DNA of 64,000 bases from Musa acuminata AAA Group (taxonomy: Eukaryota > Streptophyta > Magnoliopsida > Zingiberales > Musaceae), in the NCBI RefSeq assembly GCF_036884655.1, contig NC_088359.1:17426501-17490500 (forward strand), given 5' to 3'. The notes beneath the pieces were generated by a model. It searched no databases. It was not told the DNA's origin and was given only the letters and a program-made list of their open reading frames with translations. Shown here in pieces: positions 45,323-55,200 of this stretch. The translations under genes were made by a program, and so were the position numbers. The first letter of the stretch is position 1; every line of letters starts with the position of its first letter.

Positions 45323-46337
45323 GTCCGCGGTGCTGTCCTTGCGAATCGGAATGCTCAATAGTCTTCGCCACCATCGGTGCTATTGCCATTAGAGAAGACT
45401 CGCTTTGTTGCTGAGGCGCTTGACGTGGTCGATAGACCTTTGTGATTTGTTTTGGAGTTTGCTGACAAGCTCCATTTGCATGACCAAAAGATAAGCAATG
45501 CTGACATCGTTGTGGCTTCCAGGAATATGAGACATGTACCTTCCGAGTTTTCCCGTCAAGATCACGATAGAAAACCTCATTTGGAAGATCTTCGTCGGAA
45601 GAAACCAGTACACATGCTCGTGCAAATGCTAATCTCGTCTGAGCAGCTGTTGCTTTGTCGATGTAGAGTGGCTGTCCCAGAGTGCTGCATAACTTTGCAA
45701 TAAAACGTCGACTCCAAAGATGTAGAGGAAGACCTTGAAAGGATACCCATAATGGAATAGACTGTAGGCTATCTAACTCCAAACGGACATCAGGAGACCA
45801 GCGTCGTAGAATCATTAGATGGCCGCGAATAGTCCAAAATCCTTCGAGGACCCGTTGTAAATCTTCTTCAGAGTATAACTTACAAACAAAGAATCCGTTC
45901 TCCAGCATATGAAGATCAAATGACGATATTCCCCATCGAGTTTTGATAAATGAGGATAGTGGGAAATAAGATGTTTTGAGACCTACCACATAGCCAACAA
46001 TCGCCATAGACCATGTCTCAATAAGCTCTGCTGAATCAGCAGTCTCGTATACAGCAATCTTCTTATCAGCCTGAACTTCTGGAGTAAAGAATTCCAAGCT
46101 TAGATCTGGACTTCCAACCGGTGCCTTGAAGAGGCTAGTCCAAGGCCTAGGGTCATTGGAAATGAGGGCAGGCTGCCGCGATCTAGAGTGCGACCTACTT
46201 CGATGCTATTTCGTCGAAGGAGTTTCTCTCTGGAGATGATATGGAGGAGGAGCCAATTGAGGGGTAACGGTAGGGAGTCTTACCATCGTATCAACCCTCC
46301 CGCCACCGTCGCCAGCCCTAGGGGCCGTCGCTGCCAT

Positions 46338-47122
46338 GTTTGATCCCTCTTCTGGTCGCCGCTATAGAATCGTCTCCATAGGGAAAAGCCACCGTCGCAG
46401 TATATCAGATCGCCGCTACAATACCGTCGCCCTAGGGAGATCTGGTCGCCGCTATAGTATCGTCGCCCTTGGGGAGAAAGCCAACGCTACAAGAGTCAGA
46501 TCGCCCTAGGGAGATCTCGTCGCCGCTACAGTGTCGTCGCCGCTACAGTACCGTTGCTGCTACAGTGTCGTCGCCGCCGCTACAGTACCGTCTATCTTGG
46601 GAAACCGCCAACGCTGTAGGAAATCAGATCTCCGCTATAGTGTCGTCGCCCGTCGCCCGTGGGAGAAAGCCGACGCTGCAGGAGTCAGATCGCCCTAGGG
46701 AGATTTGGCCGCCGCTACAGTGGTCGCCCTAGATCTGGTCGCCGCTACAGTGTCGTCGCCGCTACAGTGGTCGCCCAAGATCTGGTCGCCGCTATAGTGT
46801 CGTCGCCGCTGCAAGAGTCAGATCGCCCTAGGGAGATCTAGCCGTCGCTACAGTGGTCGCCGCTACAGTGTCGTCGCCGCTGCAGGAGTCAGATCGCCCT
46901 AGGGAGATCTGGCCGCCGCTACAGTGTCGTCGCCACTATAGTGGTCGCCCTAGATCTGGCCGCCGCTACAGTGGTCACCGCTGAAATCTGGCCGCCGCTA
47001 TAGTGGTCGCGCTAGATCTGGCCGCCGCTACAGTGGTCGCCACTACAGTGGTCGCCCTAGATCTGGCCGCCGCTACAGTGGTCGTCGCCGCTACAGTGGT
47101 CGCCCTAGATCTGGTAGAGCGC
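46338..47122 (-). repeat. 5' UTR of LINE L3, expanded CTACAGT repeat array
   Basis: Roughly 785 bp of units such as GCCGCTACAGTGGTCGCC, GCCCTAGATCTGGCCGCC and GCCGCTACAGTGTCGTCG. The distal part (46720-47115) is an almost regular alternation of these words. Longer than in L2. ORFs in it are repeat artefacts. Confidence 0.85.
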
Positions 47123-47877
47123 ACTTTTATTACTTCTTCTTCCGGTGGTATTGGAATATCGTAGGCTTTCAGTATTCTAGTGATTATACCACCAGATGGG
47201 AGCATCATGTCTTTCTTAGATAGTTCTAACATATTTTACTGGATAAGATAACCAAGACAGATGTCATGTCCTTACATGATCCAATACATAGTTCCTAATT
47301 CTAATTGGCTTACTTCATCATGATGGTATTGTTTAGGGAGAATGATGCTAGTTAGGATATGATGAAGTACCTTATTGTTTAGTGGCAGTAGATGTTCACA
47401 ACTTTTAGGAACAAATGCTAAGTTGGGATTGGCGAAAATTGTTCCTAAGGCTTCCACATATGTTGTCCCAACAGTTTCATCATCCCATGATCCTCTAAAG
47501 TAGAGTCCTCTATTTTTTATGGGAATGCCTATCATATCGCAAATAAATTTATCCGTGATAGAGATGTGTTGTCCTAAGAGATAGGTAGACATTCTTTCTT
47601 CTTCATCTACTTGTATATTGTTGTAAAATAATCTAACAAGTCTTGGATAGATGGGTTCACTAATTTGTAAAATAGGGAATAGATCTAAGTTTGGAAACCA
47701 TTGGATTGTCTCTAAGTCTCTTAGTTCATTTAAATCTATATGTTTTCCCTTATTGACACTCCTAAGTTCGAAAGAAGAAAATTTTTCAGCATGATATTTT
47801 GAATCGAAAAGGGTAAGATCAAAATCTTCCACTAATCTCCTCTTCCCTTTGTCCCTTGAGGATCTTCTAGACCCCAT

Positions 47878-48743
47878 AACTACTGCTATTTAAGAGGATA
47901 GTAATGAGCAAGAGTAAATGAATCAAAAAATAGAATTTAAGGGTTTCTTAGAGAATATCTTAGTGAGATCTTCAATAGAAGGAGATATTGTTGATCTTTT
48001 GCTTCAAAATGAGGAGTATTTGGGATGCTATGAGGGGTGAAATGGAGGTGGCGAAGCTTTGGAAGAGTAAAGAGGGGAAGGGAGTCAGTTGGGGTCGGTT
48101 CCACCACTAGCCCTAGCTCGAGTTAAAAAGAGGCAGAGTTGCGGGCGGTTGCACCGCTGGCTGGGGCGGTGCAACCGCTTGCAACACGTGACAGCCGGAG
48201 GTGCTACCTCTAGCTGGGGCGGTGCCACTGCCTGCAGGCGGTGAGCACTTGTTCTGACTGTAGTGTGATCTTAGTTGAATGTTTTTGACTTAAGAAGAAT
48301 TTTCATTTAGAGCAATCAACTTTACTTACGTAATTACGTAAGAATTTTCATTGTATGGTAAGAAATTTTGCATGATAAAGATAGATCTTGTGACGTGCAT
48401 ACTCTAAATGTCGTGCACATGTTTGTGACAGATTTTTCAAGTCGGTAAGCCTTGCAAGTTTATGACAAACTTAGTAAGTTCATGATATAGTTGGATTCGA
48501 ACGGATGACATCAATGGATTCGAAAATCCAGAGGATATGTGAAGTGAGAATCATGGGTTTCCAATAGGATTGTATCTATATCGCATATGTAATTTTAATT
48601 TTCTAATCCTCTTCTGTTATTTAGGCTAGAGAGCATCGCGACTTCTTTTTGGATCTCGGGTCAAGAATCCAAAGAGCAGGATATTATTTCTTGCTCCCAG
48701 CTTATGATGTTTTATGTCTTTACAAGAAAGGATGATCTTTAGG
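47878..48743 (-). other. Non-coding stretch of S4 between gag and the extra ORF
   Basis: AT-rich except for a GC-rich island at 48110-48245 with GCGGTTGCACCGC, GGGGCGGTGCAACCGC and GGAGGTGCTACCTC, the words of the SIRE LTR repeat at 11050-11350. No protease, integrase or RT is recognisable. This may be the promoter and leader of the extra ORF. Confidence 0.65.
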
Positions 48744-48780
48744 CACCCATTTACGTTTTTTTTGGTAAGTTCACCCATTT
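48744..48780 (-). mobile_element. Minimal LINE insertion: 19 nt between 9-bp target duplications
   Basis: CACCCATTT at 48744-48752 and 48772-48780 flank ACGTTTTTTTTGGTAAGTT. On the minus strand the insert reads AACTTACC, eight A, CGT: the last bases and A-tail of this LINE family (ACTTACC plus A-tract in L1, L3 and L4). It interrupts the end of S4 gag. Confidence 0.75.
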
Positions 48781-49236
48781 GCTTTTGGGTACCTCAAAAA
48801 TAGATCTACATTGTTTATCATGTTGCATAGAATTTATCATGGTTCCTTTAGGAACCCAAATTAATTTATTCGGACTAATTTTCTTGAATGGATAATAATG
48901 CGTTTTGTGTCCAAGTTTGCAACAAAAGTTGCATTTGCTTTGGTGTCGAACATGTAAGATGGGGCCTTTTATGAAGGTGGTTGGATTTTGGTGAGGACTT
49001 CTCACAAATCCGATTCCACTTCTTTTGGGAACGTGACCCTTGTTTGCAAGGATCATGTTCAAGGACTTGCTGCCAATCTCGAATCTCTTCAAGGTGTCCT
49101 TAAGTAGCAAGTTTTCCTTTTGGAGAGTTTCTAGATTATGACATTTTATGCATGAACCTAAACTATCATGATATTCAGTCTTTAACTTATCAAAATTACA
49201 AGTAAGACTATCATGCTCCTTTTTTAGTAATTTGTA
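48744..49236 (-). pseudogene. gag: C-terminal part of S4 gag with CCHC knuckle
   Basis: The minus-strand frame has a coiled-coil stretch (LKKEHDSLTCNFDKLKTEYH), FEIGSKSLNMILANKGHVPK, the knuckle CNFCCKLGHKTHYYP (His in place, last Cys replaced by Tyr), then SPNKLIWVPKGTM and EVPKSKWV. There a 19-nt insertion (48753-48771) diverts the end to NLPKKT and a stop. Without it the frame would go on a few codons (WVPKDHPFL) to a stop. The upstream end is cut by L4 at about 49236. Confidence 0.85.
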
Positions 49237-50968
49237 TTTTTTTTTTTTTGGTAAGTAAAAGTAAATTGATTATGTGTAAAGATTCTACAAATAGCTTTAT
49301 CTATACAAGTCATAGACAAAGCCAATTAACTCATAGAGTGCGAATGCGATAGTTATGACTACACATGCTGTAGACTATAACTACCTGTGGGTACATTATT
49401 TGACATCATTCCCAAGATCTTTAGCTAATAGCAAAATTAAATTTGATAAAAATATCTTTTTCTCTTCGGGTGAAGTGCTCGATTTTGAGATCATGCTCCA
49501 TACAGGATCTTGAGTCTCTAATAATCTCTTTCAAGAGCTGAGCATTGTTTGTGTGTTGACATTCAAAGATTCTATTACATCTCTCCTTCCACATCCACCA
49601 AATAGCGCATCTGAAAGTAACCTTTGCCAGTTATGTAGGTGGCCCTTTTCTTGAGAAACATTGCATAAGGTCGCCTAGTTCTTGGTGCAAGTTTGGTTGC
49701 GGCAGTCTATTGAGTTCAAATCGCTGGAGAATCTCCTTCCATATCCATTTTGTATAATTACAAGCAAAATAAAGGTGGTCAACAGTTTCTTCTTGTTGCA
49801 AACAAAGGGAGCATCGGTTAACATGATAGATACCTCTTCTTTTCATATTGTCTATTGTAGGTAGTTTATTGAGAAGGGCCTGCCATGTACATAAGGAGTG
49901 TCTTTGTGATCCCGATCGATCCCATGTCCAACTGCTTGGGACCCACTTGTTATTTCTTTGTCTAATTTGATTCCATACGGATGTGGCACTAAATTTGCCA
50001 TTGTCATGAGGCCAAATAAGTATATCTGAAGAGTTGTTCCTGATTGGAATAGCAATGATAGTCGGCCAAAGTGATAACATTTCGGGAGAAATAGGATTAG
50101 GGAGACACCAGGTACCGTTAGCAATGAACTCGGAAACCTTCCAATCTTTGGGAGCCCCAAGATCTTTTCGTATTCTGTCGCCATATAATTGAAATATACT
50201 CTTCCCATTCACCCAAGGATCGTACCACATATTAGTACTAGTTCCAGAAGAGATTGCATAAGAAATGTGTTTGATTAGCCAATTCCTTACCTTTAAAATT
50301 CCTTTCCAAGCTGAAGAGTGGTATGTTCTTGTTGAAATTTTCCAGATTGATTCCTTTGAAAGATACCTAGCAGAAACCCATTGTGACCATAATGAACATT
50401 TGTTTTGCAAAAGATCCCACAATTGTTGTACCAGGCATGCTTGATTCCAATCTCTAGTATTTCTCAAATTTAGCCCCCCTTCATCTTTCGGTTTGCAAAT
50501 GCTATCCCAATTTACCATATGCATTGCCTTATCATTTGTGTCATTCCAGAAGAAGTTCATTAATAACCGTTCAATATCTTGGAGAAGTGTAACATCCCCC
50601 ATTTTTAAAAATTTAGTAAAAGATTTGTTTGTAAAAAAAAAAAAAGATTATTTAATAATTATTTTATATTCAATGATATTATATTAAAAGTTTATGGCTA
50701 GGGACCTAAGAGTAAATATTAGAAGTTTCATATAATTTATGAAAGATTCAGATTTAAGTTAAAAAAAAAAAGAAAAAAAAAATATAGTGGACATGTGTCA
50801 CTAGCTAACCTAAGGTTGATGCCACTTATCTTTGCTCTAAAGATGACACCTAGCCCCTTTCATGCATGCATGACACCTTGCAACTTTTGCATTAGCCAAA
50901 ACCTAAATAATTAGATGAAAGGTTAAAGAAAACAAACCTGAAGAGTTGCAGCCAACGTGAGTTTGAGA

Positions 50969-51010
50969 GAAGAAGAAGAAGAAGAAGAAGAAGAAGAAGA
51001 AGAAGAAGAA
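50969..51010 (+). repeat. GAA microsatellite in the G6 5' LTR
   Basis: About 13 GAA units, compared with about 6 at 57248-57272 in the 3' LTR. G4 and G5 have the complementary CTT tract at the corresponding place. Confidence 0.9.
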
Positions 51011-52375
51011 GAGGAGCTTGAGGTTTTTCATCAATTTTCTCACATTTGGTATTCAAATAATTTTAAGGCAAGTGTTCTAACCCAATCCCACAGTAACCTT
51101 AATCTCTGTTTCCATTTTTATTCTGCAAAATTTGAAAGATTTCATCTGAGAACCAGACCTTCTTTCGTTTTGATATAAAGCTATGAATCTGTAATTTTTC
51201 GGTAATCTGACCTCTATGCAATGTTTCGGTCATAACATTTTGTAATAAACTCTGATTTAGACAAAACCTGTTCCATTTGAACGTAGACAAAAATATCTTT
51301 ATTTTGATACTAAGATCGAACGATTTGGAGTTTAAATGCCTACTAAGACTTCTGATTAAATTAACCCTACAGATTCTGTAAAACAGAGACTGAAATTTCT
51401 GACCTCTTGTTGCTTAACTACTTATAACTTTCTGTTGTAAACTTAGATTCATACAAAGTATGATTTATTCGAAGCTAGACTCAAAATGCTTTCTGTATAT
51501 ACCTGATTTGAAATATTTGGAGTACAATTGCTAACTGAAACATCTGCTTTCATCGACCCTATGGATTCAGTAAAACAGAGCTAATATTTTCAGACCTTAC
51601 GCTACAAAATTATCTGTAACTCCCCGTTGTAAATTCCAATTCTTGTTAAACTTGATTTTCCTAAAACTAGATTGACAAATCTTTCTAATGAAACCTATTT
51701 TGTATAAATTGGAGCATAATTGGTTATCCAAATAGTTCATACAATGTTCCTATCAAATTCTGCCAGAATCGAGCTTTGGTCGATTTCGGCTTTCCTTGTT
51801 TATTCTCTTTGGAAATCGATTTCGGCAAAAACTCTTAGTTCAGTTAAGCTTTACATTATTACCTTAAATTTCTGTATACTTTTGTCCTCTATTTATTTGT
51901 ACATCTGCAGCTATCATCTAAAGATCATGTTTGCATCGTAATGATTCGGCACATGCATCCCATTGTTCCACATTTGCTTTCGATATGTGCCTCTTCCAAT
52001 TTCATTTCTTTGGACATTGAATTTATCTAACTTTCTTATTTCAATTGAGCTATATATGATTTCTTGAAAATCCTTGTATGCTCTTGCTTTTGTTTCCTTT
52101 CAAATCTGAATACATTGTGAAAGATTATGTTTGTATCGTATTGACTCGAAAGGCATATGTACAATTCGTTGTTCCGCATGTGCTTCCAATATATGCTAAT
52201 TTCATCATTCATACTATCCCTTTGTACTCCGGTGTTTGTGGGATAAATGTGAACCTTTGCCAGAAATGGTAAAGGGAGTTATGCTTAGAGCCCGCGATGC
52301 TCTGCCGGCCCCCTATGACTTCACTCAGACGTGGGTGGATAGAGCTCCCAGACGTGGGAGACTTATGTTTGTTGG

Positions 52376-52542
52376 TGTAATATCCTATTAGTCCCACATC
52401 GGAAGTGGGGAATGTATATGATTAGCTTATAAGGGCCTGATGAGTGTACTACGTTACCTCCGGCTTAAGCATTTTGGTCCGTGGTTGCAAGGACCAAAAT
52501 GGAGTTATTGGCCAGTTAGCTCATCAGACCCGGGTCGTGACA
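52376..52542 (+). repeat. 5' LTR of TRIM T2
   Basis: TGTAATATCC to GTCGTGACA. Contains CTTATAAGG (52426-52434) as a possible TATA element. Same length as T1 (16604-16770). Confidence 0.95.
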
Positions 52543-52544
52543 TT

Positions 52545-52556
52545 TGGTATCAGAGC
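52545..52556 (+). other. Primer binding site of T2
   Basis: TGGTATCAGAGC two bases after the LTR end; complementary to initiator methionine tRNA, the same primer as G1, S1, S4-type elements and G6. Confidence 0.95.
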
Positions 52557-52739
52557 CGACCTAGCATTAGGGCAGGGTGAGAGGGCTGTAGTAGGAAAGG
52601 GCTACCCGTGGATGGAGTCAGAGAACTCATCACGGCGTGGAGCCACCACTGTGTTAAACCTCACATGCACTATGCTAGGGTTCGATCTGGGATATGTCAG
52701 GCCTTGACGAGGACGTCAAGCTAATTGGGTTGGGGATAG

Positions 52740-52906
52740 TGTAATATCCTATTAGTCCCACATCGGAAGTGGGGAATGTATATGATTAGCTTATAAGGGC
52801 CTGATGAGTGTACTACGTTACCTCCGGCTTAAGCATTTTGGTCCGTGGTTGCAAGGACCAAAATGGAGTTATTGGCCAGTTAGCTCATCAAACCCGGGTC
52901 GTGACA
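52740..52906 (+). repeat. 3' LTR of TRIM T2
   Basis: Identical to the 5' LTR except for A instead of G in TCATCARACCCGGG. Confidence 0.95.
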
Positions 52907-53906
52907 GTTGGTCATTCAGAAATGGATGGACCATATTATGTTATGATCCCACTTCACCTTCTATGTGTTTGATATGATATCCAAAGCTTTGGCTATGTTT
53001 CTATGCATGCTTTGGATAAGAATGAAATGAATGCATCGTTATGTGACATTTGAGCTTCTATTCATGTTTTGTTCTTTGATATATTTCCGAAATGTTATAA
53101 GTCTTTGTTATACCTTGAAAGCTACCATATGTCATCGATATGCTCCTTATGCCAATGATATGCTCCAATTACCTTTCCTCGATTGTATGAATAAAACGTG
53201 CTTCGAACGATATGATATTATAATTTTGCATTCAAACAAAACATGCTACTGTTTCATCTTGTATCTCTGCTTTGTATTTTGATATCTCATTTGTTTGAAA
53301 ACTGTCCTCTTTGCTATGGATATGTTAGTCATTTGCTGAGCTTTATATGCTCACCCCGTTGCTATATAAATTTTTCAGGGTAGCTTATCGCTCACTAAAA
53401 TGTGTAAATTGGGTTGAGGTAGTGGAAGACTAGAAGATTTTGGGGCAAATATTTTGTACTTGATAGGTTGATGTTGTATAAGTTCTTTTTGGGTGTAATG
53501 AAATATCAATGACAAATCTAGATTGATGTATCTTGTAAATATTTGAAAAGTACCTTTTACGTCAGGATTTTGGAAATGTTAAGTCTAAACTGTGTACTGA
53601 TATAAACATGTAGTACATGTTGGTTTTGTGATTGCATTAATTGCCGCGCTTATGGATTTATGATATAGTTATGGTTTAGTTAAGTTGCTTTTGGATTTTA
53701 AGAATCTTCTAGTGACATGATGTATGATTATAAACTACACAGGTTATGTGAATTGTGGATTGTAGAGATGAATGACTTGAATATTTTTCTTAGTGACCTC
53801 AAATGTGTGATTGGATCCTGGATTGTTTGTTGAATCATAATATTATCAATCTTGAGTTAGATTCACACCTCCTAAACAAGAATTAAATTCGGGGGGCGTG
53901 ACAGAG

Positions 53907-53918
53907 TGGTATCAGAGC
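53907..53918 (+). other. Primer binding site of G6
   Basis: TGGTATCAGAGC, three bases after the LTR end GTGACA. Confidence 0.95.
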
Positions 53919-54030
53919 ATGGTTTGAGGTTCACTGAAATATTTGATATGTTGACATGCAAAATATATTGAGGTCTAGTGAACTATAGTGATTGGTGAAA
54001 ATTTTCTTTGATGCATTTTTGGAATCTAGG

Positions 54031-55200
54031 ATGACGAGGACATTTAGTCCTCCTACTTCATCTGCTTTTGATTAATGAAGTACGTTAAAAGGGTTGATCG
54101 AGGATATTAAATCAGAGTAGCGCAGTAGAAGCGTGGTGAACCTAATACATTGGTAGCAGAAAAATAGATGATGTGATTGGAGAAGATATTTGATGCACGA
54201 AATTATTTTGATGATCAAAAGAATTTCTAGAGATCAAGGACAGCAATAGAAAGGACAAGTTTACCCAAAAAAAAAAAAAAAGATTAGAAATGAATCTGTA
54301 TGTGATAATAAGAGGGTCAAGACATCATCGATTTGAAAAGGGAAGTTACCACAAAAAGATTCAATCCTTTGTATGATGCAAGTTAATTATGAAATAAGTT
54401 TGTATTTGTAGGTGACTGGAGCCTAGTTTGCTTATGAAAATTTGGATCATAAAATGAAAGACTGCCCTTTGGACAAGAAGAAAGAATCACTGCCGCATAA
54501 ATCATCAGCCTATGTCAGAGTGTATGTTATCACGGAATATGATTCTAAAGCTTTTGAATTAGTGGTTGAAGGTACTATTCATGTTTCTGAAAGAATGCAA
54601 ATATTTGTTTGACCATGTGTCTCATTTATGATTTGATTCGTAATATTTTGCTTATCACATGGGCATTCAACCTAAACCACTGGATTATATGCTATATGTA
54701 AATATGACTATTAGGGATTGTTTGATAACAAACTCGATCTGGTCGTCTTGTTTGATTTCTATTGGAGAACACAAACTTCTTACTGATTTAGTTCTCCTAG
54801 ATATTTGGAGTTTTGATATTATATTAAGTATGGATTGACTATCTTCCAATCATACCAGTATAGATTGTTATACAAAATGATCACTTTTTGTATACTAGAT
54901 CATCCCATCTTTTATTTTGAGAGTATTGGGTATGATTCACCTCCTTGCCTGATGTATCTTAAGATGACTTGCCTAGATTATCTCTAGACAGAGAGGATGA
55001 ATTTGCTTTTGATTTCGTCCTTGGGACAATTCCAATATCTAAGCCTCTTTGTATAATGATACCATTTGAGTAAGTGGATTTAAAAAAGCAACTACAAGGA
55101 CTGTTAGATAAGGGTGCTCTAGTGCCAGTGTTTCATCATAGGGTGCTCCGGTGTTAGTTAAGAAGATGGATAAAACTTCTAAAGGATTATAATTGTACCA
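54031..55200 (+). pseudogene. Gag, knuckle, protease and RT-start remnants of G6
   Basis: Fragments can be read: MTRTFSPPTSSAF from the ATG at 54031, GLIEDIKSE, the linker LDHKMKDCPLDKKKESLPHK and VRVYVITEYDSK with HVSERMQIFV to a stop at 54612, a protease end with MDWL-like sequence near 54830, and the RT start ([33 protein letters not shown]). Stops and shifts occur throughout. The knuckle has lost its first cysteines. Between about 55170 and 55190 the frame jumps from RT start to the end of RNase H, so RT and RNase H are deleted. Confidence 0.8.

Larger units (their letters stand above)
42177..46337 (-). pseudogene. ORF1 of LINE L3 (DUF4283, CCHC), split by solo LTR G5
   Basis: The ATG is at 46337. 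Early defects are a frame slip near 46245 and a TAG at 46209-46207. The DUF4283 region is then open (YETADSAELIETWSMAIVGY, FFVCKLYSEEDLQRVLEGFW, IPLWVSFQGLPLHLWSRRFI), followed by the knuckle CQHCLSFGHANGAC. G5 (42694-45322) interrupts it after GQHRG; the frame continues with the Gln/Thr repeats and the lysine-rich end to 42177. The gap to ORF2 is 38 bases, as in L4. Confidence 0.9.
38342..47122 (-). mobile_element. Full-length LINE L3 in S4, holding solo LTR G5
   Basis: Flanked by an exact 19-bp duplication, ACTTTTATTACTTCTTCTT (38323-38341 and 47123-47141). Minus strand: 5' UTR repeats (47122-46338), ORF1 (46337-42177), ORF2 (42138-38505), 3' UTR and a short A-rich end (CTTACCAAATTTA). Without G5 and its extra duplication the copy is about 6.15 kb, which gives the family's full length. 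Both ORFs are broken. Confidence 0.94.
37968..47877 (-). pseudogene. Extra ORF of S4, plant transposon protein-like, split by LINE L3
   Basis: The frame starts at ATG 47877 with a basic N-terminus (MGSRRSSRDKGKRRLVEDFD), then an alpha/beta-looking domain (IYPRLVRLFYNNIQVDEEER, ISITDKFICDMIGIPIKNRG, LNNKVLHHILTSIILPKQYH) resembling the plant transposon protein family Transposase_32. L3 interrupts it after EEEVIK (duplicated target at 47123-47141 and 38323-38341). Beyond L3 the same frame resumes (VDRFSIINKNLLHRLRCVYR), with a Pro/Glu-rich tract and a Gln-rich probable coiled coil, to a TGA at 37970-37968. About 365 codons in all. Stops occur at 47272-47274, 47233-47235 and 38028-38030. The family call is from memory of motifs; function unknown. 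Confidence 0.6.
20042..49236 (-). mobile_element. SIRE-type element S4, base layer of the right half, opened by G3, G4, L3 and L4
   Basis: Reading on the minus strand from 49236: gag C-terminus (49236-48744), non-coding DNA, an extra ORF (47877-37968, holding L3), a short pol tail (37734-37609), AT-rich 3' region, polypurine tract (36493-36480), and the 3' LTR (36479-20042, holding G4 and G3). The LTR ends CCTAACA at 20042. The 5' part of the element lies beyond L4 to the right of the window. Removing the insertions leaves about 4 kb of internal sequence and about 0.7 kb of LTR, with nearly 1 kb of LTR deleted next to G4. Confidence 0.82.
52376..52906 (+). mobile_element. Complete TRIM element T2 (531 bp)
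   Basis: Two 167-bp LTRs (52376-52542 and 52740-52906) differing at one base, primer site TGGTATCAGAGC (52545-52556), a 197-bp internal region without an ORF, a purine-rich end TTGGGGATAG, and the exact duplication GTTGG (52371-52375 and 52907-52911). The 3' LTR of G6 shows the empty site (TTTGTTGGTCATTC, 58627-58640). Each LTR contains a 10-bp inverted repeat, ATTTTGGTCC and GGACCAAAAT, around GTGGTTGCAA. Being non-coding it must use proteins of other elements. Confidence 0.97.
50588..53903 (+). repeat. 5' LTR of G6 (2.78 kb plus TRIM T2)
   Basis: TGTAACATCCCCC to GGGGGGCGTGACA. It carries T2 at 52376-52906. Homologous to G4 and G5 LTRs around CCCAGACGTGGGAGACTTATG. ORFs of 60 to 83 codons are present in both LTRs because the LTRs are alike; none has a domain. 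Confidence 0.95.

Noticed and set aside
52376..52906. Assignment of the TRIM to Cassandra
   Set aside because: I find no 5S rRNA-like segment in the LTR, which defines that family.
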